Below the pieces are notes generated by a model. That model was not told the origin of the DNA. It saw nothing but the letters and a program-made list of their open reading frames with translations, and did no database searches. Below are positions 21,121 through 32,473 of a stretch of 64,000 nucleotides of DNA, in pieces. Each line of letters opens with the position of its first letter. Positions within the stretch are counted from its first letter, which is position 1. The position numbers and the translations under genes are program-made. Source of the DNA: Cupriavidus sp. P-10 (GTDB taxonomy: Bacteria; Pseudomonadota; Gammaproteobacteria; Burkholderiales; Burkholderiaceae); the NCBI RefSeq assembly GCF_003402535.2, contig NZ_AP025170.1, forward strand, positions 186,001-250,000. The letters run 5' to 3'.

Positions 21121-21810
21121 ATGAAGCTCGTCATCGGCAACAAGAATTACTCCTCCTGGTCGCTGCGCCCCTGGCTGCTGCTGCGCCAGGCCGGCATTGA
21201 ATTCGAAGAGGTACAGGTGCGCCTGTTCACCGGCAGCTTCGCCGCCGAGATCGCGCGCTATTCGCCTGCCGGCAAGGTACCGGCGCTGGTCGATGGCGAC
21301 GTCACCGTGTGGGACTCGCTGGCGATCGCCGAATATGTGGCCGAGCGCTTCCCGGAAAAGACGCTGTGGCCCGCCGACCGCGCCGAGCGTGCGGTGGCGC
21401 GCGCGGTTTGCGCCGAGATGCATTCCGGCTTCGGCAACCTGCGCAGCCAGTTGCCGATGAACGTGACCGCGGTGCTGCCCGGATGCGGCTGGAACGTGGC
21501 CGTGCAGCGCGACGTCGACCGCATTGCCGCGATCTGGGGCGGGCTGCGCCAGCAGCATGGTGCGCGCGGGCCGTTCCTGTTCGGCGAATTCACCGTGGCC
21601 GACGCCTTTTTCGCGCCGGTGGTGAGCCGCTTTGCCACCTATGGCATCCACCTGCCGGAAGACGCCAAGGCCTATGCCGACTTCATGCTGGCGCTGCCGA
21701 CCATGCAGGAGTGGATCGCCGCCGCACACGAGGAGCGCGATTTCCTGGCCGACGACGAGCCCTACCGCGTGTCCCCCGACCGGCCCGACGCGATCATCGT
21801 CAACCACTGA
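21121..21810 (+). CDS. Glutathione S-transferase family protein
   Basis: A 229-residue GST. The N-terminal thioredoxin-like domain begins KLVIGNKNYSSWSLRPWLLL with the catalytic-type serines, and contains GKVPALVDGD and VWDSLAIAEYVAERFPE, the glutathione-binding motifs. An all-helical C-terminal domain follows (FLFGEFTVADAFFAPVVSRF). Substrate unknown. It precedes cca by 57 bases. Confidence 0.9.
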   Translation: MKLVIGNKNYSSWSLRPWLLLRQAGIEFEEVQVRLFTGSFAAEIARYSPAGKVPALVDGDVTVWDSLAIAEYVAERFPEKTLWPADRAERAVARAVCAEMHSGFGNLRSQLPMNVTAVLPGCGWNVAVQRDVDRIAAIWGGLRQQHGARGPFLFGEFTVADAFFAPVVSRFATYGIHLPEDAKAYADFMLALPTMQEWIAAAHEERDFLADDEPYRVSPDRPDAIIVNH

Positions 21811-21867
21811 GCCATGCAGCCGGCGCCGGGCATCTGCCCTGTGCCGGCACCAGAAGAGGCCACAACG

Positions 21868-23115
21868 ATGCAGGTGTATGCCGTCGGCGGCGCGATCCGC
21901 GACGAACTGCTGGGCAAGCCCAGCCAGGACCGTGACTACGTAGTCGTCGGCGCGACCCCGCACGAGATGGAAGCCGCGGGCTATCGTCCCGTGGGCAAGG
22001 ATTTCCCGGTCTTCCTGCATCCGCGTACCCATGAGGAATACGCGCTGGCACGCACCGAGCGCAAGACCGCGATGGGCTACAAGGGCTTCGCCTTCTACTG
22101 CGAGCCCGATGTCACGCTGGAAGACGACCTGGTCCGGCGCGACCTGACCATCAATGCGATGGCGCGCGAGGTCGATGCCGACGGCAACCTGGTCGGCCCG
22201 GTGATCGACCCGCACGGCGGCCAGCGCGACCTGCAGGCCCGGCTGTTCCGCCACGTCTCCGATGCCTTCGCCGAAGACCCGGTGCGCATCCTGCGGCTGG
22301 CGCGCTTCGCCGCGCGCTTCCACGGGTTCACCGTCGCCGCAGAGACCCAGCGCCTGATGCGCGAGATGGTGACGGCCGGAGAGGTCGATGCGCTGGTGCC
22401 CGAGCGCGTCTGGCAGGAGCTGGCGCGCGGCCTGATGGAAGCGCACCCGTCGCGGATGTTCGAGGTGCTGCGCGACTGCGGCGCGCTGGCGCGCTTGCTG
22501 CCCGAGCTTGACCGCCTGTGGGGCGTGCCGCAGCGCGCCGACTTCCACCCGGAAGTCGATACCGGCGTGCACGTGATGATGGTGATCGACACCGCCGCCG
22601 CAATGGGCGTGCCGCTGCCGGTGCGCTTTGCCGCGCTGGTGCACGACCTGGGCAAGGGCACTACGCCCGAAGACGTGCTGCCGCGCCATACCGGCCATGA
22701 GCTGCGCAGCGTCAACCTGCTGGAAGAGGTCTGCCTGCGGCTGCGCGTGCCCAACGATTGCCGCGACCTGGCGCTGGTGGTGGCGCGCGAGCACGGCAAT
22801 ATCCACCGCTCGCTGGAATTCAGCGCCGCTGCGGTGGTACGGCTGCTGGAGCGCTGCGACGCGCTGCGCAAGCCCGGCCGCTTCGCGCTGGCGCTGCAGG
22901 CGTGCGAGGCCGACAAGCGCGGGCGCAAGGGCTTCGAGCACAGCGACTATCCGCAGGCGACGCGGCTGCTGGCGGCGCGCGAAGCCGCCGCCGGCGTCGA
23001 TGCCGGTGCGATCGCGCGCGCCTGTGCGGACGACGTGGGGCAGATCAAGGACCGCGTCCATGCGGCCCGCGTCGCGGCCGTGGCGCAACGGCTCGGCGAG
23101 CACGCACCGGATTGA
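21868..23115 (+). CDS. cca: CCA-adding tRNA nucleotidyltransferase
   Basis: A 415-residue class II nucleotidyltransferase that builds or repairs the 3' CCA end of tRNAs. The N-terminus has VYAVGGAIRDELLG and the metal-binding SQDRDYVVVG, then RRDLTINAMA and EDPVRILRLARFAARF. The C-terminal half carries an HD phosphohydrolase domain (LVHDLGKG, near residue 265), as in E. coli-type enzymes with 2',3'-cyclic phosphatase activity. The ATG at 21868 starts the conserved fold; a longer frame upstream is not conserved-looking. Confidence 0.96.
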   Translation: MQVYAVGGAIRDELLGKPSQDRDYVVVGATPHEMEAAGYRPVGKDFPVFLHPRTHEEYALARTERKTAMGYKGFAFYCEPDVTLEDDLVRRDLTINAMAREVDADGNLVGPVIDPHGGQRDLQARLFRHVSDAFAEDPVRILRLARFAARFHGFTVAAETQRLMREMVTAGEVDALVPERVWQELARGLMEAHPSRMFEVLRDCGALARLLPELDRLWGVPQRADFHPEVDTGVHVMMVIDTAAAMGVPLPVRFAALVHDLGKGTTPEDVLPRHTGHELRSVNLLEEVCLRLRVPNDCRDLALVVAREHGNIHRSLEFSAAAVVRLLERCDALRKPGRFALALQACEADKRGRKGFEHSDYPQATRLLAAREAAAGVDAGAIARACADDVGQIKDRVHAARVAAVAQRLGEHAPD

Positions 23116-23133
23116 GAAGCCGCGGCGCCGCTC

Positions 23134-23328
23134 CTACAAGAGCTTGCCGATCACCAGCGCCACCAGCGACAACAGGATCGTCGAAGCAAACGGCAGCACG
23201 AACTCCCGCCCGAACAGGCGGAAGCGCACGTCCCCCGGCAACCGTCCCAGCCCGATCTTCTGCAGCCACGGCAGCGCCGCGGACAGGATGATCACGCTCA
23301 GGAAGATGGTGAGGGTCCAGCGCAGCAT
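23134..23328 (-). CDS. DUF2905 small membrane protein
   Basis: A 64-residue protein with two hydrophobic helices (about residues 4-22 and 44-63) joined by the conserved linker LGRLPGDVRFRLFGREFVLPFAS cut here only by description: the key part is GRLPGD, the mark of DUF2905. Role unknown. It lies 15 bases before the MidA-type methyltransferase in reverse order, downstream of it on the same strand, so the two probably form an operon. Confidence 0.85.
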   Translation of the reverse strand: MLRWTLTIFLSVIILSAALPWLQKIGLGRLPGDVRFRLFGREFVLPFASTILLSLVALVIGKLL

Positions 23329-23343
23329 GGCGTTGCCTTTGGC

Positions 23344-24546
23344 TTACAGGGTGTGGCAGCGGTCGCCGCGGGCGAAGCCGGCCAGCGGCTCGCTCTGGTC
23401 CGTGCCGTCGTCGAGGCCCCGCGTCAGCGCGATGACCTTGAACAGCTCGCCCATCTCCGCTTCGGACAGCAGCTTTTGCACGGCGTTGGCTTGCGGCAGG
23501 AAGGCGCGCGCATCGGACGGGTCCAGCGCCATCAGCAGCTCGGTGATGCCCGCGTTCATCAGGAAGCGCGCCTGCGAGGCAAAGCCCGATACGGTCAGCC
23601 CGGTTTCCACCGCGGCGGCGGCGATGCCGCTGAAATTGACGTGCGCGGTGATGTCCTGCAGGCCGGGGTAGAGGAACGGGTCCGGATGCGCGTGATGGCG
23701 GTAGTGGCACATCAGCGTGCCGCCGGCGCGCTGCGGGTGGTAGTACTCGGCGGCGGGAAAGCCGTAGTCGATGAAGAAGGCGGTGCCGCGCGCCAGCATC
23801 GCGCCGACGGCACGCGTGAAGCCCTCGGCTTCGGCATGGGTCTCGGTGACGACATCATGGTCGCCGGCAATGTCGCGCAGCATTGCGGGCACGTCGGCAT
23901 CGGCGAGCAAGCGGTCCTCGAAGCGGAATGCCGTGGCCGCGCCGGTTTCGGCGCGGGCCACGCCGCGTTCGTGCCAACGGCCACCAACGCGTGCGTAGAG
24001 CTGCACCGGCATCGCATCGAGCACTTCGTTGCCGACGATGACGCCCTCGAAACTGTCGGGCAGCGCGTCCAGCCAGCGCACGCGCGCTGCCAGGTGCGGG
24101 GCGCGCTGCGCCAGCGTTTCCTGCTGGCGTGCGCGCAGCTCGCCGGACAGTTCGACGATCGCGTATTCCTGCGGCAGCTGGCCTTCCTGCTCCAGCCCCA
24201 GCAGCAAGTCCGCGGCCAGGCGGCCGGTGCCGGCGCCGAACTCCATCATCCGCGGCAGGTCTTGCGCCACCAGTGGCGCGACCTGGCGCGCCAGCGTGCG
24301 CGCGAAGAACGGGCTCAGTTCCGGTGCGGTAATGAAGTCGCTGCCGTCGCGGGCATCGCGCCCGAACTTGGCCGAACCGCCGCTGTAGTAGCCCAGGCCG
24401 GGCGCGTACAGCGCCAGCGCCATATAGCGGTCAAAGCCGATCCAGCCGCCGGCCGCATCGATCGATTCGCCAATACGGGCTGTAAGGGTATCGGAAGCGG
24501 CCTGCGCGTCGGCGGGGGGAAGGGGTAAACTAGCGGCTTTCTGCAT
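23344..24546 (-). CDS. MidA/NDUFAF7-family SAM-dependent methyltransferase
   Basis: A 400-residue protein of the DUF185 family. MMEFGAGTGRLAADLLL is the SAM-binding loop, IVGNEVLDAMPVQLY and FFIDYGFPAAEYYHPQR are family motifs, and QDITAHVNFSGIA is near the C-terminus. The mitochondrial relative methylates an arginine in complex I subunit NDUFS2; the bacterial substrate is not established. Start at the ATG ending at 24546. It is divergent from the FolM-like gene with only 15 bases between starts. Confidence 0.87.
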   Translation of the reverse strand: MQKAASLPLPPADAQAASDTLTARIGESIDAAGGWIGFDRYMALALYAPGLGYYSGGSAKFGRDARDGSDFITAPELSPFFARTLARQVAPLVAQDLPRMMEFGAGTGRLAADLLLGLEQEGQLPQEYAIVELSGELRARQQETLAQRAPHLAARVRWLDALPDSFEGVIVGNEVLDAMPVQLYARVGGRWHERGVARAETGAATAFRFEDRLLADADVPAMLRDIAGDHDVVTETHAEAEGFTRAVGAMLARGTAFFIDYGFPAAEYYHPQRAGGTLMCHYRHHAHPDPFLYPGLQDITAHVNFSGIAAAAVETGLTVSGFASQARFLMNAGITELLMALDPSDARAFLPQANAVQKLLSEAEMGELFKVIALTRGLDDGTDQSEPLAGFARGDRCHTL

Positions 24547-24561
24547 CCCGCGATTGTAGCA

Positions 24562-25410
24562 ATGCCCGCATCCGATACCCCGGCACCCGCTGCCGCCAAT
24601 CCTGCCGCCGCCCAGACCGCTGCCCGCGGCGTCGCCCTCGTCACCGGCGGCGCGCGTCGCCTGGGCCGCGCCATTGCGCTGGAACTGGCAACGCAAGGCT
24701 GGGACGTGGCCGTGCATTGCCACCGCTCGGTCGACGAGGCCGAGGCGCTGGCAACCAGGATCCGCGCGCTCGGCCGCCGGGCCGCGGTGCTGCGCGCCGA
24801 CCTCGCAGACGAGGCCGCCACCGGCCGCCTGATCGCGGACTGCATCGCCGCGCTGGGCTTGCCGACCTGCCTGGTCAACAACGCCTCGCTGTTCCAGTAT
24901 GACGTGGCGACCAGTTTCTCGTATGCGTCGCTCGATACGCATATGCGCACCAATGTGGCGGCGCCGCTGCTGCTGGCGCGCGAGCTGCACAAGGCGCTGG
25001 CCGCCGCTGCCCCGGGCGGCGACAAAGACAAGGCGGCCGAACCGCGCGGCGTGGTGATCAACCTGCTCGACCAGAAGCTGGACAACCTGAATCCCGATTT
25101 CCTGTCGTACACGCTGTCCAAGGCCGCGCTGCAGACCGCCACGGTGCAGCTGGCGCAGGCGCTGGCGCCGCGCATCCGCGTGGTCGGCGTGGCGCCGGGC
25201 ATCACGCTGGTGTCGGGCGAGCAGTCGGAGCAGAGCTTCCGCCGCGCGCATCGCGTGACGCCGCTGGGCCAGTCCTCGACGCCCGAGGATATCGCCCAGG
25301 CGGTGGCCTATATGGCGCAGGCGAAAGCTGTCACCGGCACCACGCTGTATGTGGACGGCGGCCAGCACCTGATGCCGCTGGCGCGCGACGTGATGTTCCT
25401 GACCGAGTAA
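24562..25410 (+). CDS. FolM-like dihydromonapterin/dihydrofolate reductase (SDR)
   Basis: A 282-residue short-chain dehydrogenase. After a 22-residue Ala/Pro-rich tail comes VTGGARRLGRAIA: the Arg-Arg after the glycines is typical of pteridine reductases that bind NADPH. NNASLFQYD, the catalytic YTLSK and the APGITL segment complete the fold. Its place 97 bases before folB supports a pterin substrate, making it a FolM-type reductase that can supply tetrahydrofolate or tetrahydromonapterin. Assignment to FolM is inference from motif plus neighbour. Confidence 0.75.
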   Translation: MPASDTPAPAAANPAAAQTAARGVALVTGGARRLGRAIALELATQGWDVAVHCHRSVDEAEALATRIRALGRRAAVLRADLADEAATGRLIADCIAALGLPTCLVNNASLFQYDVATSFSYASLDTHMRTNVAAPLLLARELHKALAAAAPGGDKDKAAEPRGVVINLLDQKLDNLNPDFLSYTLSKAALQTATVQLAQALAPRIRVVGVAPGITLVSGEQSEQSFRRAHRVTPLGQSSTPEDIAQAVAYMAQAKAVTGTTLYVDGGQHLMPLARDVMFLTE

Positions 25411-25507
25411 GCTGGCGCCTGTACGCCAAGGCACGCCGGAAAACCGTACCCTGATGTGCCGTGCCCGCCCGGCGCGGCGTTTCCATTTCTAGTCTTTTCT
25501 CCCAGCC

Positions 25508-25912
25508 ATGACCATGCTCGCCGCTCTTTCCCACCCCAGCCTGCAGGACTGCCGACGCATGTTCCTGCGCAACTATGAAGTGCAGATCAATATCGGCGTG
25601 CATGAGTTCGAGAAGAAGGGCGAGCAGCGCGTGCTGATCAATATCGACCTGTTCGTGCCGCTGGAAGAATGCACCCCGCACGCCGACAAGCTCGACGAAG
25701 TGGTTGACTACGACTTCATGCGCAACACCGTGGCCGAGCGCATGGCGCAGGGCCACGTCCACTTGCAGGAAACGCTGTGCGACGACGTCGCGCGCGCCAT
25801 GCTCAAGCACCCCAAGGTGCGCGCCGTGCGCGTGTCGACCGAGAAGCCCGACGTGTACCCGGACTGCGATTCCGTGGGCGTCGAGGTGTTCCAGATCAAG
25901 CAGGGCGCCTGA
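25508..25912 (+). CDS. folB: Dihydroneopterin aldolase FolB
   Basis: A 134-residue T-fold enzyme of folate synthesis that cleaves dihydroneopterin. NYEVQINIGVHEFEKKGEQR carries the conserved start of the fold and DYDFMRNTV and HLQETLCDDVARAML carry the pterin-binding and catalytic region. The ATG at 25508 is followed by another in-frame methionine three codons later; either could serve. A 9-base tandem repeat starts right after the stop codon. Confidence 0.93.
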   Translation: MTMLAALSHPSLQDCRRMFLRNYEVQINIGVHEFEKKGEQRVLINIDLFVPLEECTPHADKLDEVVDYDFMRNTVAERMAQGHVHLQETLCDDVARAMLKHPKVRAVRVSTEKPDVYPDCDSVGVEVFQIKQGA

Positions 25913-25913
25913 G

Positions 25914-25958
25914 GCGGTATTTGCGGTATTTGCGGCATTTGCAGTATCTGCGGCATTT
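25914..25958. repeat. Five 9-base tandem repeats after folB
   Basis: Units GCGGTATTT, GCGGTATTT, GCGGCATTT, GCAGTATCT and GCGGCATTT follow one another at 25914-25958, starting one base after the folB stop. The low-GC units stand out from the GC-rich surroundings. This is a candidate variable-number repeat between folB and ttcA. Confidence 0.9.
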
Positions 25959-26057
25959 GCCTGGCGCCTGCAGCGTGCGGGCGCCTAAAGTAGAATGTTG
26001 CCCCTTCGCGCGCTGCCGGCCATTCCATCCGGCAGGCGCCATGCAACAGGATGCTTC

Positions 26058-26999
26058 ATGAGCCACTCGAACAATTTCTACCGCCTCGAGACGAGGCTGC
26101 AATCGCAAACCGGCAAGGCCATCGGCGACTTCGGCATGATCGAGGACGGCGACACCGTGCTTGTCTGCATGAGTGGCGGCAAGGACTCGTACACCATGCT
26201 GTCGGTCCTGATGGCGCTGCAGAAGCGCGCGCCCATCAAGTTCAAGCTGATCGCGATGAACCTGGACCAGAAGCAGCCGGGTTTCCCGGAGCATGTGCTG
26301 CCTGAATACCTGAAGTCGGTGGGCGTGGAGTACCTGATTGTCGAGGCGGACACGTACTCGATCGTCAAGGAGAAGGTGCCCGAGGGCAAGACGACCTGCT
26401 CGCTGTGCTCGCGCCTGCGCCGCGGCGTGATCTACCGCACCGCCAAGGAGCTGGGCGCCAACAAGATCGCGCTGGGCCACCACCGCGACGACATCGTCAA
26501 CACCTTCTTCCTGAACATGTTCTTCGGCGGCAAGATGAAAGCCATGCCGCCCAAGCTGGCCACCGACGACGGCGCGCATATCGTGATCCGCCCGCTGGCG
26601 TACTGCTCGGAGAAGGACATTGCGTCGTACGCGCGCGCGATGGAATTCCCGATCATCCCGTGCAACCTGTGCGGCTCGCAGGAAAACCTCCAGCGCAAGA
26701 AGGTCAGCGAGATGCTGCAGGAGTGGGAGCGGCAGAACCCGGGCCGCATCGACAATATCTTCTCGGCGCTGCGCAACGTGGTGCCTTCGCACCTGGCCGA
26801 TACCGAGCTGTTCCCGTTCACGGGGCTGGCCACGGGCCTGGCCAAGGTGGACGAGGCCTCGCTGTTCGGTGAGACCACCTTCCAGCAGCAGCCGCTGGTG
26901 TTCGCGGGCAGCCTGGAAGAGAACCGGATGGAGTTCGTGCGCTTCGAGCGTCCGCCGGCATCCGCGCCCGAGGCGGAGCAGGCCGGCGCGCCGCAGTAA
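26058..26999 (+). CDS. ttcA: tRNA 2-thiocytidine(32) synthetase TtcA
   Basis: A 313-residue PP-loop ATPase that inserts sulfur at C32 of certain tRNAs through an iron-sulfur cluster. S39-GGKDS-44 is the PP-loop; C114-x2-C117 (CSLC) and a later CNLC region provide the cluster cysteines; [15 protein letters not shown] is the next family motif. The ATG at 26058 is chosen by alignment of the fold; the frame opens 63 bases earlier. A bidirectional terminator follows. Confidence 0.95.
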   Translation: MSHSNNFYRLETRLQSQTGKAIGDFGMIEDGDTVLVCMSGGKDSYTMLSVLMALQKRAPIKFKLIAMNLDQKQPGFPEHVLPEYLKSVGVEYLIVEADTYSIVKEKVPEGKTTCSLCSRLRRGVIYRTAKELGANKIALGHHRDDIVNTFFLNMFFGGKMKAMPPKLATDDGAHIVIRPLAYCSEKDIASYARAMEFPIIPCNLCGSQENLQRKKVSEMLQEWERQNPGRIDNIFSALRNVVPSHLADTELFPFTGLATGLAKVDEASLFGETTFQQQPLVFAGSLEENRMEFVRFERPPASAPEAEQAGAPQ

Positions 27000-27015
27000 C
27001 TGCCGCCACATAGCC

Positions 27016-27041
27016 AAAATGCCCGCGCGAGCGGGCATTTT
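27016..27041. terminator. Bidirectional terminator between ttcA and the DUF6279 gene
   Basis: AAAATGCCCGC (27016-27026) pairs perfectly with GCGGGCATTTT (27031-27041) around a GCGA loop. A/T tails on both sides suit intrinsic termination of the converging transcripts. Confidence 0.85.
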
Positions 27042-27075
27042 GCATTGAGGGTGGCCGAAACCCGGTGGCCGAATC

Positions 27076-28008
27076 CTAGTTCGTCGCCGCGGACTGCACC
27101 GGGGCGTTCGCCTTTTCCCGCATCAGCGCGTTGGTATCGTCGATCCACTTCTGGAACCGGTCCTGCGCATGCGCCTTCTGTTGCGGCGTGGTCATGTTGG
27201 CGATTGCCACCGTCAATGCGATCCCGGCGGTGGTGCTGGCATCGTGGCGCGCCGCCTGCTTGGCCGGCGGGTTCTGCCAGTAGTCGCGGAAGCGCCGCAG
27301 CAGGTCTATCACCTGCGGCTTGGACGGCTGCGTGGTTTGCACGTAGCGCACCATCTTCAGCCATTCCTGCTGCCGCGCCACCCGCTCGGCATAGCGCGCC
27401 TCGGCGCTGTCGACCACGGGCAGTATCGCCTCACGGATCTGCTTTTCCTGCTCGCCGGAGAAGCCGCCATAGACCAGCCGCGCGTAGTCCATCACCTTGT
27501 CGAAGCGGGCATCGACCCGCTCGGCCGGATTCGGGTTCAGGAATTTCTTGCGGTACTTGGCGTTGCCCTCGGCGAATTTCTTCTCCATGCGGGCGATCTG
27601 TTCGGGCGTCAGGGTCAGCAGCAGGTCGGCCATGTCGGGCATGGCCTGCTCGTAGGAGCGGCGTGCAAGCTGCTGCGAGGCGTCCTGGAAGTGCTCGACC
27701 ATGGCCGGCGTCACCGGCTGGCGGACCTCGGCCTTGGCCTGCTGCAGCAGGCCCGAGATTTCAGGCAGCTGAGCCTTGCGGTGCCAGGCAAAGAAGCGCG
27801 CGATCGCCTCGCGCGTGAGCGGCTCCTGGGCGGAAGTGACGTCGACATAATTGTCGATCCACCAGTACGCCAGCCGGTCACCCTGCTGGTACCCGAGTTT
27901 CATCGCGTTGCACGCGCACAGCGCCGCCGCGCTGAAAATCACCAAAATCCGCCGCGCCCACCTATTGTGAAATTCGGAAACAGCGCGGCCTTGGGCAGAA
28001 AACGCCAT
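27076..28008 (-). CDS. DUF6279 family lipoprotein
   Basis: A 310-residue predicted lipoprotein. A hydrophobic signal (ILVIFSAAALCAC) ends at a lipobox cysteine near residue 33, followed by KLGYQQGDRLAYWWIDNYVD, the start of the DUF6279 family. The rest is helical and charged with no enzyme motif; it is probably a periplasmic helical protein anchored in a membrane. Start is uncertain: the ATG ending at 28008 is used, another in frame lies 18 bases upstream. Divergent from glmU. Confidence 0.75.
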   Translation of the reverse strand: MAFSAQGRAVSEFHNRWARRILVIFSAAALCACNAMKLGYQQGDRLAYWWIDNYVDVTSAQEPLTREAIARFFAWHRKAQLPEISGLLQQAKAEVRQPVTPAMVEHFQDASQQLARRSYEQAMPDMADLLLTLTPEQIARMEKKFAEGNAKYRKKFLNPNPAERVDARFDKVMDYARLVYGGFSGEQEKQIREAILPVVDSAEARYAERVARQQEWLKMVRYVQTTQPSKPQVIDLLRRFRDYWQNPPAKQAARHDASTTAGIALTVAIANMTTPQQKAHAQDRFQKWIDDTNALMREKANAPVQSAATN

Positions 28009-28193
28009 GTTAAAATCGGCGCGCATTGCAGCAGGGCCCTCCCGAGCGCCGCCAGCCCAAGACTGGCAAGGGTTTGCGGGTTTCCGCACCGACTGGGCCC
28101 GGGCCTGCAGCCAAGCTGGGCGGCGCAGTCCGCGAATCACCCGGTTGGCGTTTTCCAGAATATTTTCGGACACACTCACTTAGGGGTCTCCTT

Positions 28194-29558
28194 GTGAATA
28201 TCGTCATTCTCGCCGCCGGCATGGGCAAGCGAATGGTTTCCGATTTGCCCAAGGTACTGCACCCGGTTGCAGGGCGGCCCATGCTGGCGCACGTCCTCGA
28301 TACGGCACGCGCGCTGTCGCCGTCGCGGCTGGTGGTCGTGGTCGGCCACGGCGCCGCGCATGTGCGCGAGGCGGTCGCCGCCGACGATGTCGCCTTCGCG
28401 GAACAGGCCCAACAGCTTGGCACGGGCCATGCGGTGATGCAGGCACTTCCATTGTTGGACGACAGCCAGCCTACATTGGTTCTATACGGTGACGTGCCGC
28501 TCACAACCGCCGCCACGCTGAAGGCACTGGTGGCCGAGGCCGGCACCGAGCGCTTCGGCGTGCTGACGGTCGAAATGCCCGATCCGACCGGCTATGGACG
28601 TATCGTACGCGACGCCGCGGGCAGCATCGTCCGCATCGTCGAGCAAAAGGACGCCAGCGAGGCCGTCAAGGCCATCCACGAGATCAATACCGGCATCATC
28701 GTGTGCCCGACGGGCCACCTGCGGCGCTGGCTGTCGACGCTCGGCAACGACAATGCCCAGGGCGAGTACTACCTGACCGACACGGTCGAGCGCGCCGCCA
28801 CGGAGGGCGTCGAGATCGTCTCGGCCCAGCCCGCGGCGATCTGGGAAACCCTCGGGGTCAACAGCAAGCTGCAGCTGGCCGAAGTCGAGCGCATCCACCA
28901 GGGCAACCAGGCCCGCCGCCTGCTGGAAGCCGGCGTGACGCTGCTGGACCCGGCGCGCATCGATGTGCGTGGCGAGCTGACCTGCGGGCGCGATGTCACC
29001 ATCGATGTCGGCTGCGTGTTCGAGGGCCGCGTGCACCTGGAAGACGGCGCCAGCATCGGCGCCCATTGCGTGATCCGCAACAGCACCGTGGGTGCCGGCG
29101 CGCAATTGCACCCCTTCTGCCATGTCGATAGTGCCAAAATAGGCCCTGCCGGCCGCATCGGGCCCTACGCGCGGCTGCGCCCGGGCACCGAACTGGGCGA
29201 AGATGTCCATATCGGCAACTTCGTCGAGGTCAAGAATGCCCAGGTGGCGGCCCACAGCAAGGCCAATCACCTTGCATATGTTGGAGACGCCACAGTGGGT
29301 TCGCGCGTCAATATTGGCGCCGGCACGATCACCTGCAACTATGACGGTGTGAACAAGCACCGGACGGTGATCGAGGACGACGTCTTTATCGGCTCCGATA
29401 CGCAACTGGTCGCGCCAGTGACGGTACGCCGCGGCGCCACGCTGGGCGCGGGCACTACGCTGACCAGGGAAGCACCCGCGGACAAGCTGACGCTGTCGCG
29501 CGCCAAGCAGATGACCATCGATGCCTGGCAGCGTCCGGTCAAGCCGCCGAAGAAGTAA
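28194..29558 (+). CDS. glmU: Bifunctional UDP-GlcNAc pyrophosphorylase / glucosamine-1-phosphate acetyltransferase
   Basis: A 454-residue enzyme making UDP-GlcNAc for peptidoglycan and LPS. Residues 1-230 are the uridyltransferase ([29 protein letters not shown]), residues 250-454 a left-handed beta-helix acetyltransferase ([33 protein letters not shown]). It starts with GTG at 28194 after AGGGG; no ATG precedes the fold. Next gene is glmS, 105 bases on, giving the pathway pair. Confidence 0.97.
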   Translation: MNIVILAAGMGKRMVSDLPKVLHPVAGRPMLAHVLDTARALSPSRLVVVVGHGAAHVREAVAADDVAFAEQAQQLGTGHAVMQALPLLDDSQPTLVLYGDVPLTTAATLKALVAEAGTERFGVLTVEMPDPTGYGRIVRDAAGSIVRIVEQKDASEAVKAIHEINTGIIVCPTGHLRRWLSTLGNDNAQGEYYLTDTVERAATEGVEIVSAQPAAIWETLGVNSKLQLAEVERIHQGNQARRLLEAGVTLLDPARIDVRGELTCGRDVTIDVGCVFEGRVHLEDGASIGAHCVIRNSTVGAGAQLHPFCHVDSAKIGPAGRIGPYARLRPGTELGEDVHIGNFVEVKNAQVAAHSKANHLAYVGDATVGSRVNIGAGTITCNYDGVNKHRTVIEDDVFIGSDTQLVAPVTVRRGATLGAGTTLTREAPADKLTLSRAKQMTIDAWQRPVKPPKK

Positions 29559-29663
29559 TCGTCAGGCCGCCGCGTGAGCGGCCATGGAAGCGCCGACCCG
29601 GCACGGGCGGCGCGATTGGATTGGATAGTGCGCCGCAGTGGGCGCCAGCAACGGGGGTTCAGC

Positions 29664-31502
<1,839 letters not shown>

Positions 31503-31536
31503 GGTCGCGACAGCAGGTTGAGTGCCATAAAAAGGA

Positions 31537-31567
31537 AGAGCCGGCCCTCATTGGCCGGCTCTTTTTT
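31537..31567 (+). terminator. Rho-independent terminator of glmS
   Basis: AAGAGCCGGCC (31537-31547) pairs with GGCCGGCTCTT (31554-31564) around a 6-base loop and is followed by a run of T. A textbook intrinsic terminator 34 bases after the glmS stop. Confidence 0.93.
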
Positions 31568-31643
31568 TGTCAAAGCCATTCGTGCTCCATGGCGTTTCGA
31601 CCGTAGGGCGCAGGGGCTGCAAAGGGCAGCCCCTGGTTCGCCG

Positions 31644-32462
31644 TTACTCAAACACCCTGACCTTGCGAGGTGATCCGGCGGTTTCAGGTCCGCGCGGGCT
31701 GCGCGAGCCGTCGTAGTTCTCCTCGCCCATGGCCAGGCGGCCACCGCCCACGCTGAACTGGTCGCCGAGCTGGCGAACCACTTCTTCAGCCAGCGAGCGC
31801 GACACGGCCTGCATCACCCGTGCCTTGTTGGGCGTCAGCGCGGCGCCGGATGACCAGATCTTGTTGTCATTGCCTTCGCCAACGGCCGAGAACGCGGCAC
31901 GCACTTCCATGGTCCGGGTGTTGATGAGGCTGAATTCAGCGCCGACTTCCAGGCTGTAAAGCAGCATCGAGTTGCGCGTGTGCTGCACCGGCTGTACGTC
32001 GTTACGCCACTCCAGGCTGTTGACTACGCCGAAGAGCACATAGTCCGCGCCGGCGAAATCGCCCTGGCGGATGCGCTCGCGGACATTGAAGAGCGCCTCG
32101 GAAGGGTCGCCGGTGTACTGCCTGGCCTGTACGACCCGTATCGCGCCACTGCTGACGAGTTGTCCCTTGATGTCAGCGGTGAAGCGGCGCAATTCGCCGT
32201 ATTCGATGCGCGTGAGTTCACCGGATGCCTTCACAAAAGCCGACTCGCTGGATGACGAGTGGTTTGCGTGGCCATTCGACGACCCCATGCCGCCGCTGTA
32301 GTTCATTGCCCCGCTGTTGTGGGACTTCCGGTAGCCGGACTCATAAGAGAACGCTTCCCGGATGGTGTCCTTATAGGCCAGGTCTGCAACGGCGACCTTC
32401 ACCTGGGCGATGGCCCCGGAGCAGGCCAGGGCGGCGACTGCCGCGGTCAGGAAACGTAGCAT
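31644..32462 (-). CDS. CsgG-like secreted protein of the LpoB cluster
   Basis: A 272-residue protein with a signal peptide ending AIAQ near residue 22. The body (KVAVADLAYKD, GADYVLFGVV, FSLINTRTMEVRAAF, SRSLAEEVVRQLGDQ) resembles the CsgG/curli-secretion and LpoB fold family. A Ser/Gly/His-rich insert lies near residues 50-75. No clear lipobox is seen, so it is probably periplasmic. It is last in a four-gene cluster; a TTG at 32477 overlapping the lpoB stop (TTGA) is an alternative start to the ATG at 32462. Function inferred only from neighbours. Confidence 0.68.
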   Translation of the reverse strand: MLRFLTAAVAALACSGAIAQVKVAVADLAYKDTIREAFSYESGYRKSHNSGAMNYSGGMGSSNGHANHSSSSESAFVKASGELTRIEYGELRRFTADIKGQLVSSGAIRVVQARQYTGDPSEALFNVRERIRQGDFAGADYVLFGVVNSLEWRNDVQPVQHTRNSMLLYSLEVGAEFSLINTRTMEVRAAFSAVGEGNDNKIWSSGAALTPNKARVMQAVSRSLAEEVVRQLGDQFSVGGGRLAMGEENYDGSRSPRGPETAGSPRKVRVFE

Positions 32463-32473
32463 CGCAGCCTCGC

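Noticed and set aside
20992..23103. 703-residue open frame on the minus strand
   Set aside because: Antisense to the glutathione transferase and cca genes; His/Arg-rich shadow.
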